A DNA stretch of 64,000 nt from Polyangium jinanense. Its GTDB lineage: Bacteria; Myxococcota; Polyangia; Polyangiales; Polyangiaceae. Location of the stretch: contig NZ_JAGTJJ010000002.1 in NCBI RefSeq assembly GCF_028435365.1, forward strand, positions 496,001 through 560,000. Reading direction: 5' to 3'. The notes below the pieces were generated by a model. It made no database searches and had not been told where the DNA came from. It saw only the letters and a list, made by a program, of their open reading frames with translations. Positions within the stretch are counted from its first letter, which is position 1. Each line of letters starts with the position of its first letter. Made by a program: the position numbers and the translations under genes. Positions 49,181 to 58,367 of the stretch are shown one piece after another.

Positions 49181-51745
49181 TCAGGCGACGTGGCGGCCGA
49201 GGGCGAGCTTTTCGAGCCGCTCGATGGCCGCGAGCACGGAAGGGGTTTCCGTGAGAAGCGGCGCCATGGGATCGAAGATGCGCGCGACGCGGCGGGGGAC
49301 CGTGCGGATGTCGAAGGCGCGAGGATCGAGCGAATCGTCGACCTCGTCCCAGGTGAGCGGCGTGGAGACGCGCGCGCCCGGCACGGCGCGCACGGAATAC
49401 GGGGCGACGATGGTGCGCGACGCGCCGGTTTGTCCGGTATCGACGTACACGCGCGGGCCGCGGCGCTGCTTCGAGCGCTCCATGGTGGCGATGTCGGGGT
49501 GTTTCCGGACGAGCATGTGGCCGAGCAGGTCGGCGAGGGCGCGCGCCGTCTCGTAGGAGATCGCGGGGCCGAGCGGGACGAAGACGTGCAGGCCCGACTG
49601 GCCGGACGTCTTGGGAAAACCCGTCAGGCCGATCTGATCGAGCCATTCCTTGAGCGAGCGCGCGAGCGTGATGACGTGGGCGAACGTCCCGCCGCTGACG
49701 TCGAGGTCGATGTTGAAGAAATCGGCCTCTTCGAGGTGCGGGACGCGCGAGGCGATCACGTGAATGGGGATCGCGCCGAGGTTCGCGACGTAAAGGAGCG
49801 TGGCCTCGTCGCGGATGTGAAAGACCTCCATCTCGTCCTCGCGCCCCGGCAAGCGGACGCGGAGCGTGGGCACCCAGTCGGGCAGGCCCGCGGGGACGTT
49901 CCATTGATAAAAAAACTTGCCGTGGATGCCGTCGGGATACCGGACGAGCATGACGGGTCGGTCGCGGAGGTGCGGCAGGAGGACGGGCGCGACGGCGGCG
50001 TAGTATTCGGCGATGTCCCGCTTCGTGATGCCGTCCTCGGGGAAGAGGACCTTGTCGGGGTTGTTGAGCGGGACCTTGGTTTGTCCCCCCGCGGCGCCGC
50101 CGGTATGGGCGGACTCGGCCGCGAGGCGCTCGATCTCGGTCTCCTCCTTGTCCGCGTGCGGCGAGGCCACGCACTCCTCGGGCGCGACGTCGTCCCGGAT
50201 CCCGCGAAAAACCGGGAAGCGCAGGTTGCCGTCGTCGGTATACCCGGAAAAACGTACGGACACGACAACCTCGGGGCGCACGTGGACGCGGCCACGGGGC
50301 GCCGCGTTGTAAGGGCCACGCGCGGTGGGTTTGTCCGTGCCGAGGGGCGTGAGGCGCGCGAGCAGGGCTTCGATCGAAGCCGCGTCGAGGCCGCTGCCGA
50401 CCTTGCCGCGATAGCGCAGCTCGCCGGCCTCGTAGGCCGCGACGTCGAGCGCGCCGAGCCGGGCGCGGCCGCCCTCGCCAAGGGTATACCCGACGACCAC
50501 GAAATCCTCGTCGCGCTCGCACTTGAGCTTGATCCAGTCGTACGAACGCGCGGGGCCGGGGCGATAGGGGGCATCGCGGCGCTTGGCGACGAGGCCCTCC
50601 ATGCGGCGCTCGCGGCAGAAATCGAAGAGCATGGTGGGGTCGCCCTCGATCATGTCGAGGGTACGAATCTCGCCGGGCGCGCGGACGAGGCTTTGCAAGA
50701 GCTCCTTGCGCGCGTAGAGCGGGAGGCGGCGCAGGTCGCGGTCGCCGATAGCGAGCAGGTCGAAGACCACGTAGAGGACGGGGATCCGGGTCTCGGCGCG
50801 GCGGATGTCGGCGCTCCTCGCGAGGTGGATGCGCTGGGCGAGGCGCTGGAAGCTCGGCTGCCCGGCCTGGTCGAGGGCGATGAGCTCGCCGTCGAGGACG
50901 AGGCGGGCGGCGGCAAGCTTGTGGACGGCGCGCGCGACCTCGGGATAGACGCGCGAGACGTCGCGCAGGTTTCTGGACTGGAGGAGGACGTCCGAGCCGT
51001 TTTTCCGGGCAATGCAGCGGACGCCGTCCATCTTGAGCTCGAAGATGTAGTTCGAGCCGAGCGAGCCCTTCGGCGCCGGGCAAGCGCGCATGGGGATCAT
51101 GTTTGGCTCGATGGAACCCGTGGGCGCGCCGAGGGCCGCGGCGCGGGCTTCGAGCTCGGAGGCGATGTCCGTCGCGTGGCCGAGCTCGCCGATGTCGAGA
51201 CCGGAGAGGACGGAGCGTGGTTTTTCCTGGACGATGTCGTGTCCGGGCGCCGCGAAGGCGTCGTGTTTCTTGAAGAGGAGCCAGTCCTTGTCAGAGTCCT
51301 TCAGCCGGACCAGGAGGAAGCGGCCGTGGAGCTTGTGGCCCGAAAGCTCGAACTCGAGTTTGCCCTTGCGTAACTGGTCTTCGGCGGGTTCGTCCAGGTA
51401 CCGAACGCGGCCGGTGTCCCAGGCGATCATCGGTCCGGCACCGTAATTGCCCTCGGGGATGACGTCCTCGAAATGGAGATATTCGAGGGGGTGCGGCTCG
51501 GTGCGGACGGCGAGGCGGCGCTCGCCCGGATTCAGCGTGGGCCCCTTGGGCACGGAGAAGCTCTCGAGCGCGCCGCCCACCTCGAGGCGCAGGTCGTAAT
51601 GGCGGCGGCGAGCGTCGTGCAGGTGCACGACATACGCGCCTTCCTGGGTCGCGCCGGGCGAGCTTTCAGGGCCGCCGAAGGGCTCGGGAGTTTGCCCGGG
51701 ATCACGCTTTTTCCGATATGCGTCGAGCTTCGCCGTTCCGTCCAC
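49181..51745 (-). CDS. ligD: multifunctional DNA ligase D (PE-LIG-POL)
   Basis: 854 residues if started at GTG 51745, which has GGAGGA directly upstream at about four bases; no ATG fits this end. Order as in Pseudomonas LigD: 3'-phosphoesterase (about 30-180: YVVHLHDARRRHYDLRLE with the His pair, HPLEYLHFEDVIPEGNYGAG), ATP-dependent ligase (about 215-540: nucleotidyl motif ELKMDGVR near 235, RLVLDGELIALD, MEGLVAKRRDAPYRPGPARS, DWIKLKC), and the primase-polymerase (about 560-850: LFPEDGITKRDIAEYYAAV, HIRDEATLLYVANLG, metal site FFNIDLDVSGG near 680). It repairs double-strand breaks by NHEJ with Ku, whose gene is divergent 45 bases away. All three domains seem intact. Confidence 0.95.
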   Translation of the reverse strand: MDGTAKLDAYRKKRDPGQTPEPFGGPESSPGATQEGAYVVHLHDARRRHYDLRLEVGGALESFSVPKGPTLNPGERRLAVRTEPHPLEYLHFEDVIPEGNYGAGPMIAWDTGRVRYLDEPAEDQLRKGKLEFELSGHKLHGRFLLVRLKDSDKDWLLFKKHDAFAAPGHDIVQEKPRSVLSGLDIGELGHATDIASELEARAAALGAPTGSIEPNMIPMRACPAPKGSLGSNYIFELKMDGVRCIARKNGSDVLLQSRNLRDVSRVYPEVARAVHKLAAARLVLDGELIALDQAGQPSFQRLAQRIHLARSADIRRAETRIPVLYVVFDLLAIGDRDLRRLPLYARKELLQSLVRAPGEIRTLDMIEGDPTMLFDFCRERRMEGLVAKRRDAPYRPGPARSYDWIKLKCERDEDFVVVGYTLGEGGRARLGALDVAAYEAGELRYRGKVGSGLDAASIEALLARLTPLGTDKPTARGPYNAAPRGRVHVRPEVVVSVRFSGYTDDGNLRFPVFRGIRDDVAPEECVASPHADKEETEIERLAAESAHTGGAAGGQTKVPLNNPDKVLFPEDGITKRDIAEYYAAVAPVLLPHLRDRPVMLVRYPDGIHGKFFYQWNVPAGLPDWVPTLRVRLPGREDEMEVFHIRDEATLLYVANLGAIPIHVIASRVPHLEEADFFNIDLDVSGGTFAHVITLARSLKEWLDQIGLTGFPKTSGQSGLHVFVPLGPAISYETARALADLLGHMLVRKHPDIATMERSKQRRGPRVYVDTGQTGASRTIVAPYSVRAVPGARVSTPLTWDEVDDSLDPRAFDIRTVPRRVARIFDPMAPLLTETPSVLAAIERLEKLALGRHVA

Positions 51746-51790
51746 AGGGTCCTCCGGGATCGTCCACGACCTTTGCAAGGATCGATGCGC

Positions 51791-52702
51791 ATGGCTGCGC
51801 GATCCACGGGCACGGGGACCATCTCGTTTGGCCTGGTTTCCATTCCGGTCAAGATGTACACGGCCACGTCTTCCCACGGCGTCGGCTTTCACATGCTTCA
51901 CAAGAAATGCGGGACCCGCGTCAAGCAGCAATTGCTCTGCCCGTACGACCGTGAAGTGGTCGAGCGATCGGACACGATGCGAGGGTTCGAGTACGCGCGG
52001 GAGCAATACGTCGAGGTGACGGACCAGGACCTCGACGCGGTGCGCGCCGAGCGGACGGACCGGATCGACATCGTCGAGTTCGTCCCGGCCGAGACCGTCG
52101 ACCTGCTTTACGTCGACAAGACGAATTACCTGGGCCCGGACAAGGGCGGCGCGCGGGCGTACAAGCTGCTCGCGGACGCGATGGAGCGAACGGGGAAGAT
52201 CGCGGTCGGCCGTTATGGTGTGCGCGGCAAGGATCAGCTCGTCCTTTTGCGGCCGTACAAGGGCGGGCTCATCATGCACCAGGTCTATTACGCGGACGAG
52301 GTGCGGCCGTTCGAGGAGATCGCGCCGCCGGCCAAGGTGGACTTCCGGCCGCAAGAAGAGGACCTCGCGGACCGGCTCATCGGCGAGCTGTCGACGGACG
52401 CGTTCCACCCGGAGAACTACCACGACGAATATCAAGAGCGGCTGACGGGGCTCATCGAGAAGAAGGTGGCGGGGCAGGAGATCTCGCTGCCGCCGGCCGA
52501 GCCGCAGGCGCAGATCATCGATCTGTTCGAGGCGCTGAAGCAGAGCCTGGCCGGAAAGCAGAAAGCGCCGGCCGCGGCAGAGGCGCCCGCGTCGAAGGAA
52601 GAAGAAGAAGCGCCCGCAGCCGAGGAGGCGCGCCCGCGTCCGTCGGTGAAGAAGGCCGCACCGAGGCGCGGGCCGCGCGAGCGCGTGAGGAAAGCAGGAT
52701 GA
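51791..52702 (+). CDS. ku: Ku protein (bacterial NHEJ)
   Basis: 303 residues from ATG 51791, nine bases after AAGGA (51777-51781); the ATG at 51785 is too close to it. Binds DNA ends and recruits LigD. Features: STGTGTISFGLVSIPVKMYTA, FHMLHKKCGTRVKQQLLCP, EFVPAETVDLLYVDKTNYLGPDKGGARAYKLLADAM, in pieces, HQVYYADEVRP, and FHPENYHDEYQERL. The C-terminus (about 245-303) is a Lys/Ala/Glu-rich tail that ends in a very basic stretch (RPSVKKAAPRRGPRERVRKAG, part), as in many bacterial Ku proteins, where it helps DNA binding and LigD contact. The start regions of ku and ligD are only 45 bases apart, so their promoters overlap or lie inside the neighbouring gene. Confidence 0.95.
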   Translation: MAARSTGTGTISFGLVSIPVKMYTATSSHGVGFHMLHKKCGTRVKQQLLCPYDREVVERSDTMRGFEYAREQYVEVTDQDLDAVRAERTDRIDIVEFVPAETVDLLYVDKTNYLGPDKGGARAYKLLADAMERTGKIAVGRYGVRGKDQLVLLRPYKGGLIMHQVYYADEVRPFEEIAPPAKVDFRPQEEDLADRLIGELSTDAFHPENYHDEYQERLTGLIEKKVAGQEISLPPAEPQAQIIDLFEALKQSLAGKQKAPAAAEAPASKEEEEAPAAEEARPRPSVKKAAPRRGPRERVRKAG

Positions 52703-52758
52703 CGTAGAGCCCAGCAGCGTCGTCCGCGGACGCTCTCCGTGATACATAAAGCCGGGTC

Positions 52759-54642
52759 ATGGGAGATCCGGACAAACCTGCGGTCGACGCTCGGGGGCTA
52801 CGCTCGGACGAGCCGAGCGACGCCCCCAAACCCCCGAAGAATACATCCCTCGGCCGCCTGTTCGGGCTCGCTCGCCCGGAGACCGCACGGCTCGCGGCCG
52901 GGACCGTGTTTCTGGTGATCGGGACGCTGATGGGGCTGCTCGTCCCGCAGGCATTCCGGGTGATCCTGGATCGTGCCGTGAGCAAGGCGGACGGGTTCTG
53001 GACGATCGACCGGGCGGCGGTCGCGCTCATCGTGCTGGCGGCCGTGCAGGCGGCCTCGACGGCACTGCGTTTCGTGTACTTCACGAGCGCAGGCGAGCGC
53101 GTCGTGACGCGGCTCAGGCGGGATCTTTTCGAGCAGTTGCTCGCGCAGGAGATCGCGTTCTTCGACGAGCGGAAGACAGGCGAGCTGACGAGCCGGCTCG
53201 CGGCGGATACGACGCTCGTGCAAAACGCGGTGAGCGTGAACATCTCGATGGGGCTGCGTTTCGCAGCGCAGGTGCTCGGCGGCGTCGGGTTCCTCGTCTA
53301 CACGTCACCCATTCTCACGGCGGTGATGCTCGGGGTGGTACCGCCGGTGGCGCTCGGCGCCGTGGCGTATGGGCGCCGCGTGCGCAAGCTGTCGCGCGAG
53401 GCGCAGGACGCGCTCGCCCGGGCGAACGAGGTCGCCGAGGAGACGATCGCGGGCATCCGGACGGTACGGGCGTTCGCCGCGGAGAAGACGGAGGCGGGGC
53501 GATACACGAAGGCGGTATGGGACGCATTCGCCGTGGTATGGCGGCGCATCGTGACGAACGCCGTGTTCATGAGCGTCTCGTCGTTCGCGGCGTTTGCGGC
53601 GCTCGCGCTGGTGCTCTGGTATGGCGGCCGGCTCGTGTCGCAGGGCGCGATGACGCCGGGCGGATTGACGTCGTTCTTGATGTACACGCTCATGGTGGCG
53701 TTTTCGCTCGGCGGGATGAGCGAGCTCTGGGCGGATCTGATGCGCGCGTCGGGCGCGGCCGAGCGGGTGTTCGAATTGATCGATCGTCCGCCGACGATCC
53801 CGCTCGCGGAGGGCGCGCGGCCCGGGTCGGTGGAAGGTCGGATCGAGCTTTCGCGCGTGAGCTTCGCGTATCCCTCGCGAAATGACGTGCCGGTGCTCCG
53901 GGACCTCGATCTCGCGATCGCACCGGGCGAGGTGGTGGCGCTCGTGGGCCCGTCGGGATCAGGGAAATCGACGATCGCGGCGCTGCTCTTGCGTCTGTAC
54001 GATCCGACCGAGGGGCGCATCACGCTCGACGGAAAGGATCTGCGGGGGCTGTCGCCGGAATGGTTGCGGCGCAACGTGGGGGTGGTGTCGCAGGAGCCGA
54101 TGCTATTTTCGTGCAGCGTGGCGGACAACATGCGGTATGGCCGGACAACCGCGACGGAGGCCGAGGTGGAGGCGGCGGCGCGGGCAGCGAACGCGCACGA
54201 GTTCGTGTCGAAGTTCCCGGAGGGGTATGCGACGCTCGTGGGCGAGCGAGGCGTGAGGCTGTCGGGCGGGCAGAAGCAGCGGGTGGCGATCGCGCGCGCG
54301 GTGCTGAAGGATCCGCGGATCCTGGTGCTCGACGAGGCGACGAGCGCGCTCGACGCGGAGAGCGAGCACCTCGTGAAAGAAGCGCTCGACCGATTGATGA
54401 AGGGTCGAACGACGCTGATCATCGCGCACCGATTGTCGACGGTGATGGGCGCGAACCGGGTGGTCGTGATCGAGGACGGAAAGATCGTCCAGAGCGGCGA
54501 CCACGCGACACTGATGCAGCAAGGCGGGCTTTATCGGAAGCTCGTGGAGCGGCAGCTCGAAGGGGGGCGGGAGGGTGCGAGGGCCCACGCGGTCAGCGCA
54601 TTGTCGCTCGTCCCGACATCCGAAGGGGCGCAGGTTCTTTGA
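52759..54642 (+). CDS. ABC exporter, membrane and ATPase domains fused (ABC-B type)
   Basis: 627 residues. A short disordered N-terminus (about 1-30), a six-helix membrane domain (about 35-330: TVFLVIGTLMGLLVPQAF, AAVALIVLAAVQAAST, ILTAVMLGVVPPVALGAV, ALALVLWYGGRLVSQG), and one ATPase domain (about 360-605). The ATPase is complete: Walker A GPSGSGKST (about 397), Q-loop VVSQEPMLFS, signature RLSGGQKQRVAIARAV (about 500), Walker B ILVLDEATSALD, H-loop IIAHRLST. It works as a homodimer. The sequence is closest in style to MsbA/ABCB10-type exporters for lipids, peptides or drugs; the substrate cannot be told. No partner gene is adjacent; the next gene, a GYF_2-like protein, follows after 42 bases. 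Confidence 0.94.
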   Translation: MGDPDKPAVDARGLRSDEPSDAPKPPKNTSLGRLFGLARPETARLAAGTVFLVIGTLMGLLVPQAFRVILDRAVSKADGFWTIDRAAVALIVLAAVQAASTALRFVYFTSAGERVVTRLRRDLFEQLLAQEIAFFDERKTGELTSRLAADTTLVQNAVSVNISMGLRFAAQVLGGVGFLVYTSPILTAVMLGVVPPVALGAVAYGRRVRKLSREAQDALARANEVAEETIAGIRTVRAFAAEKTEAGRYTKAVWDAFAVVWRRIVTNAVFMSVSSFAAFAALALVLWYGGRLVSQGAMTPGGLTSFLMYTLMVAFSLGGMSELWADLMRASGAAERVFELIDRPPTIPLAEGARPGSVEGRIELSRVSFAYPSRNDVPVLRDLDLAIAPGEVVALVGPSGSGKSTIAALLLRLYDPTEGRITLDGKDLRGLSPEWLRRNVGVVSQEPMLFSCSVADNMRYGRTTATEAEVEAAARAANAHEFVSKFPEGYATLVGERGVRLSGGQKQRVAIARAVLKDPRILVLDEATSALDAESEHLVKEALDRLMKGRTTLIIAHRLSTVMGANRVVVIEDGKIVQSGDHATLMQQGGLYRKLVERQLEGGREGARAHAVSALSLVPTSEGAQVL

Positions 54643-54684
54643 GCCCCGTCCGCTGAACTCGTGGTAGTATAACTTTGAACCCTC

Positions 54685-55476
54685 ATGCCCGGATGGGAGC
54701 TCCAGGACGGCGACAAGAAGCTCGGCCCGATGAGCGAGGAGGCCGTGCTCTGGGCCATCAAGCGCGGTTTGCCTTCGTCCACGCGGGTGCGTCCCGAGGG
54801 GCAAGAGGCGTGGATCACGCTCGACGATCATCCGGTGTTCGCGGACGAGCTCGTGGCCCGGAGCACGCGCGAGGGCCGGGCGCCGCGGCGCTTGCGTTGG
54901 CTCGCGTATACGAAGATGGAGCTCCTGGGCGTGGCCGTGGCGCTCGCGTCGGTCGTCGTGGCCGTGGTGGCGTATGGGCACGTCGCCGAGAACAAAGACG
55001 GGATCGTGCGCGAGATCGAGGATCGCTTGCGCGAGAGCAGCGCGGAGAGCCCGTCCGCGGAGCCGGCGCATCCCGCGGCGTCCGTGGAGTCGGGCGCGGT
55101 CGGTGAAGCGATCGAGGCGGCGAACGCCGCGCAGCTCTCCACGAGCGAGCGAATGAAATTGGCGAGCGCGGCGCTCGCGGACACGCGGATGGACGGGCGC
55201 GCGGCGGTTTGCAAGGCGCGCGCGCTGCTCGAGACGCTGCCCGCGGCGGAGAAACGAAAACCCGAGGTGGCGCGGGCGCTCGCGCAGCTTTCGTCGAAGG
55301 AGCTGCCGGTTCTGCGGGCCGAGCAGGCCGAGTTCGAAAAGACGCGTGGGGTGCTCTGCGGCGACGGTACGAAACCGAAGGATTGCCCGTGCCACGGGGC
55401 GCACGAGTCCTGTTGCGTGTTGCACAAGGGCGTGGCGCGGTGTGAGCCATTGCCCACGCGGATTCGCTGTCCGTAG
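54685..55476 (+). CDS. GYF_2 (DUF4339)-like membrane protein
   Basis: 263 residues. The N-terminal 55 residues look like a GYF_2 domain (GWELQDGDKKLGPMSEEAVLWAIKRGLPSSTRVRPEGQEAWITLDD, in part), which in bacteria sits in the cytoplasm and binds Pro-rich or other peptides. One membrane helix follows (MELLGVAVALASVVVAVVAYGHVA, about 78-100). The outer part is helical (AIEAANAAQLSTSERMKLASA) and ends with a Cys-rich piece (CGDGTKPKDCPCHGAHESCCVLHKGVARCEPLP) holding seven Cys within about 35 residues. A TATAAC box (54668-54673) is a possible -10 element, though no -35 lies at normal distance. The lipoprotein gene at 55530 follows after 53 bases. Function unknown. Confidence 0.74.
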   Translation: MPGWELQDGDKKLGPMSEEAVLWAIKRGLPSSTRVRPEGQEAWITLDDHPVFADELVARSTREGRAPRRLRWLAYTKMELLGVAVALASVVVAVVAYGHVAENKDGIVREIEDRLRESSAESPSAEPAHPAASVESGAVGEAIEAANAAQLSTSERMKLASAALADTRMDGRAAVCKARALLETLPAAEKRKPEVARALAQLSSKELPVLRAEQAEFEKTRGVLCGDGTKPKDCPCHGAHESCCVLHKGVARCEPLPTRIRCP

Positions 55477-55529
55477 GGACCCCAGAAAATTTCGCGCAAC
55501 TGCCGAGGACCTCGCGTCGATGAAGGGGC

Positions 55530-56588
55530 ATGACGCGATGGTCGATGCTCATGCTCGGGGTTTTTGGGTTGTCGGCGTGCCGGGAGCAGAATCCGTTGGA
55601 GGTGAAACAGATTTCTTCCGCCGATGAAGTGTGGTATGGTGTGGGGTTTGGCCTGAACGGGGAGGTCGTGGTCTTCGATGGGAAGACCGGGGCCGTGACG
55701 AGTTCGGCCGAAGGGGGCGGAGGGACGCCGCGCGACGTGTCGGTGGATCCGGACGGCACGCGATTGTGGGTGTTCGAAGAAAATGAGGATGCGTCGGGCG
55801 GAGAGATCCGCGTGTGTCCGCTCGACGCGGGCGCGGTGGGGCCGTGCGAACACGCGGCGTGGGTGGATGGAGGAGCCGCGCTTTTCGCGACGGACGAAGG
55901 GCTCTGGGTGTTCGAGCACGCGACGTACGGGTCGCGGTGGAAGGTGCTGCAGGAAGGTACGATCGCAAAAGGTGTCTACGCGCCGCGGCCCGCTTCGGTG
56001 TGGAGGGAAGGGGACCGGGTCGAGGTGCTTTCGTACGGTGTGAGCGATGACCGATTGACGCGGCTGTCGGGGACGATGACGGCAAACGGGTTGGTCGTGA
56101 CGACAGGGCTCGACCTGGGGGCGCCGGCGCTGGTGCCGCCGACGGCGCGATTCGTTCCGCTGTCGGCCGAATCCGGGCTGCTCTGGGACGTGGTCGGGGG
56201 CGATGTCGCGATGCGAAAGGTGGATGCGGCAGGCGCGGCGGCGGCGGTGATGCTCGGGGTAGGGCCGGGGATCGAGCGGATCGAGGCGGCGGAGGTGCTC
56301 TCCGGGGCAGCGCTCGTGCTGTCGACGAATACGTTGTGGGTCGTGGAGCCGGGGGAGGAAAACGGGGGGCCCAACGTGACCACGGTGGCGCTCGGGGGAG
56401 AGGTTCGTCGCGCCGGTACGTTTTTCTCGCGCGACCTGGTCACTGCAGAGGACAGGGCGCTCGTCGCGACCGACCAGGGCGTCCGCGCCATCGTGGTGGA
56501 AAAGGATGGCGGGTCTGTTTTTCTCGACGATCAGTTCGATGGAGGCCCGCTCCGGGGTCCGCTTGGGGTGGTGCACGCCGCGAATTGA
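55530..56588 (+). CDS. hypothetical lipoprotein, propeller-like
   Basis: 352 residues from ATG 55530; further ATGs at codons 6 and 8 would also fit, since none has a well-placed ribosome-binding site. Lipobox: MLMLGVFGLSACRE. The mature part is all-beta by look, with repeated four-strand units such as NGEVVVFDGKTGAVT, DGTRLWVFEENEDASGGEIRVC, DEGLWVFEHATYGSRWKVL and TNTLWVVEPGEENG, as in WD-like or NHL-like propellers. Two Cys (RVCPLDAGAVGPCE) may form a disulfide. No family was named. It precedes the amidohydrolase lipoprotein by 71 bases on the same strand, so a shared message is possible. Confidence 0.72.
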   Translation: MTRWSMLMLGVFGLSACREQNPLEVKQISSADEVWYGVGFGLNGEVVVFDGKTGAVTSSAEGGGGTPRDVSVDPDGTRLWVFEENEDASGGEIRVCPLDAGAVGPCEHAAWVDGGAALFATDEGLWVFEHATYGSRWKVLQEGTIAKGVYAPRPASVWREGDRVEVLSYGVSDDRLTRLSGTMTANGLVVTTGLDLGAPALVPPTARFVPLSAESGLLWDVVGGDVAMRKVDAAGAAAAVMLGVGPGIERIEAAEVLSGAALVLSTNTLWVVEPGEENGGPNVTTVALGGEVRRAGTFFSRDLVTAEDRALVATDQGVRAIVVEKDGGSVFLDDQFDGGPLRGPLGVVHAAN

Positions 56589-56659
56589 CGCGCCGCGTGC
56601 CATCGAGATGTCACGAAAAACGGAGTGCGGTTCGGAAGGAAAACCTGTACATTCGACGC

Positions 56660-58363
56660 GTGGCCTCCTCCCGAACCTTCGTTCTTTGGGCTCTTGGGTT
56701 GGTCTCGGTCGCGGGTTGTTCGGAAGAGCGGGTGCTCACGCCGAGTAACCCCCTCCCGGTGGACATCGACGAGGGCATTGGGGGAAGCGGCGGCGACGCC
56801 GGGTCAGGCGGCGTCGGGGGCGAGGGCGGCGTCGGTGGAATGGGCGGCGCCGGTGGAATGGGCGGCGCGGGCGGAACGGGGGGCACCGGCGGCGCAGGCG
56901 GAGGCGGCGGCGCCGACGCAACCCCGGTCGACACCGATTGCGTGGCCGACATGGGTCCGCCCGAGGTGTCCAGCGTCGGGATGCCCGGGAAGCTTCGCCT
57001 CATCGGGTGTGTGGTCACGCCCGACAAGGCATTCGCGGGCGAGGTGCTCATCGAGAGCGATACGCTGACGTGCGTGGGCCCGTCGTGCGAGGACGCGCCG
57101 GGCGCCGCGGACGCGACGGTCGTCAAGACGCACGGGGTCATCCTGCCGGGGATGATCGATACGCACAATCATATCCTGTTCGATATTTTCGACGAGTCGG
57201 ACTGGAGCCCCTCGAAGGTGTACGGCAACCATGACCAGTGGCCGAACGAGCCGCGTTACCAGGCGATGGTCGATGCGAAGCAATACCTGAACGGCGAGGG
57301 GACGCCGAACCTCGATCCGGGCTTCGGCTGCGAGATGAACAAGTACGGCGAGATGAAGGGCCTCGTCGCCGGGACGACGAGCATCGCCGGCGCGGCGAAC
57401 CCGATCGACAAGACGTGTTATGGGTCGCTGGCGCGGACGATCGATCAGAAAGGGAACGATTTCCCCGCCGACAAGGTGCAGGTCTCGACGCTGTTTCCGC
57501 CGTCGAGCGGGGATACGGTCTGCAGCAACTTCCTCGTCGACAAGACCGACGCATACGTCGTGCATTGCGGCGAGGGCGTGGACGAGACGGCGAAAAAAGA
57601 GTTCACCACGCTCGGGACGTCGACGAACCCGGACGGCTGCCTGTACGCGGCCGAGACGACGATCGTCCACGGGACGGCCTTCGGGCAGGACGAGTTCGTG
57701 GTGATGGCGGACAAGGGCATGAGCCTCGTGTGGTCGCCGCGCTCGAACGTGTTCTTGTATGGCGGCGGGTCGGATCTGACGAAGACGACGGACGTGCCGC
57801 TGGCCTTGTCGCTGGGCATCAATGTGGCGCTGGCGCCGGATTGGTCGCTCGGGGGGAGCCAGAACCTGCTCGACGAGCTGCGTTTCGCGAACAAGGTGGA
57901 CAACGAGGCATTCGGGGACGTGATCTCGCCGGCCATGCTGGTCCGCATGGTGACGGTGAACGCTGCGAAGGCGCTGGGGCTCTCGGACGTGCTCGGGTCG
58001 CTCGAGGTTGGGAAAAAGGCGGACGTGACGGTGATCGCGGGGGACGCGAGCGTGCCTTTCCATACGGTGCTCGCGGCGCGGCCGAAGGATGTTTCGCTCG
58101 TGGTGGTGAATGGCGTGCCGCTTTATGGCGACGCGGTGCTCGCGGCGCTCGGGCCCGCGATGCCGGGCTGCGAGGCGCTCGATATTTGCGGGGCCGCGAA
58201 GTTCGCTTGTGTGGCCGAGACGGGCGGCACGACGACGAACAAATTCGGGCAGACGTGGACCGACATTACGCAGATCCTCTCGTCGGAGCTCGAGACGTAC
58301 GACGGGATGAATCTGACCGAGTGGGAGTTCGCGCCGCTCGCGCCGCTTGTGAAATGCGAGTGA
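56660..58363 (+). CDS. amidohydrolase-family lipoprotein with Gly-rich linker
   Basis: 567 residues from GTG 56660; GGAAGGA lies at 56634-56640, so a CTG at 56645 or ATT at 56651 are alternatives. Lipobox: WALGLVSVAGCSE. A Gly-rich linker (about 36-83: GGVGGMGGAGGMGGAGGTGG) ties the enzyme to the outer membrane. The amidohydrolase domain has the metal motif GMIDTHNHILFD (about 163), further metal ligands in AYVVHCGEGVDETAK and ETTIVHGTAFGQDEF, and LGINVALAPDWSLGGSQNLLDELR with the catalytic Asp. It closes with LGSLEVGKKADVTVIAGD. Metal-dependent hydrolysis of a cyclic amide, amine or ester at the surface is expected; the substrate is unknown. Eight or more Cys in the domain fit an extracellular place. 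Confidence 0.87.
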   Translation: MASSRTFVLWALGLVSVAGCSEERVLTPSNPLPVDIDEGIGGSGGDAGSGGVGGEGGVGGMGGAGGMGGAGGTGGTGGAGGGGGADATPVDTDCVADMGPPEVSSVGMPGKLRLIGCVVTPDKAFAGEVLIESDTLTCVGPSCEDAPGAADATVVKTHGVILPGMIDTHNHILFDIFDESDWSPSKVYGNHDQWPNEPRYQAMVDAKQYLNGEGTPNLDPGFGCEMNKYGEMKGLVAGTTSIAGAANPIDKTCYGSLARTIDQKGNDFPADKVQVSTLFPPSSGDTVCSNFLVDKTDAYVVHCGEGVDETAKKEFTTLGTSTNPDGCLYAAETTIVHGTAFGQDEFVVMADKGMSLVWSPRSNVFLYGGGSDLTKTTDVPLALSLGINVALAPDWSLGGSQNLLDELRFANKVDNEAFGDVISPAMLVRMVTVNAAKALGLSDVLGSLEVGKKADVTVIAGDASVPFHTVLAARPKDVSLVVVNGVPLYGDAVLAALGPAMPGCEALDICGAAKFACVAETGGTTTNKFGQTWTDITQILSSELETYDGMNLTEWEFAPLAPLVKCE

Positions 58364-58367
58364 TCGC

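Noticed and set aside
49190..51373. 727-codon open frame antisense to ligD
   Set aside because: The opposite strand codes all LigD motifs. This frame gives a Gly/Glu/Ala-rich product without any recognisable motif.
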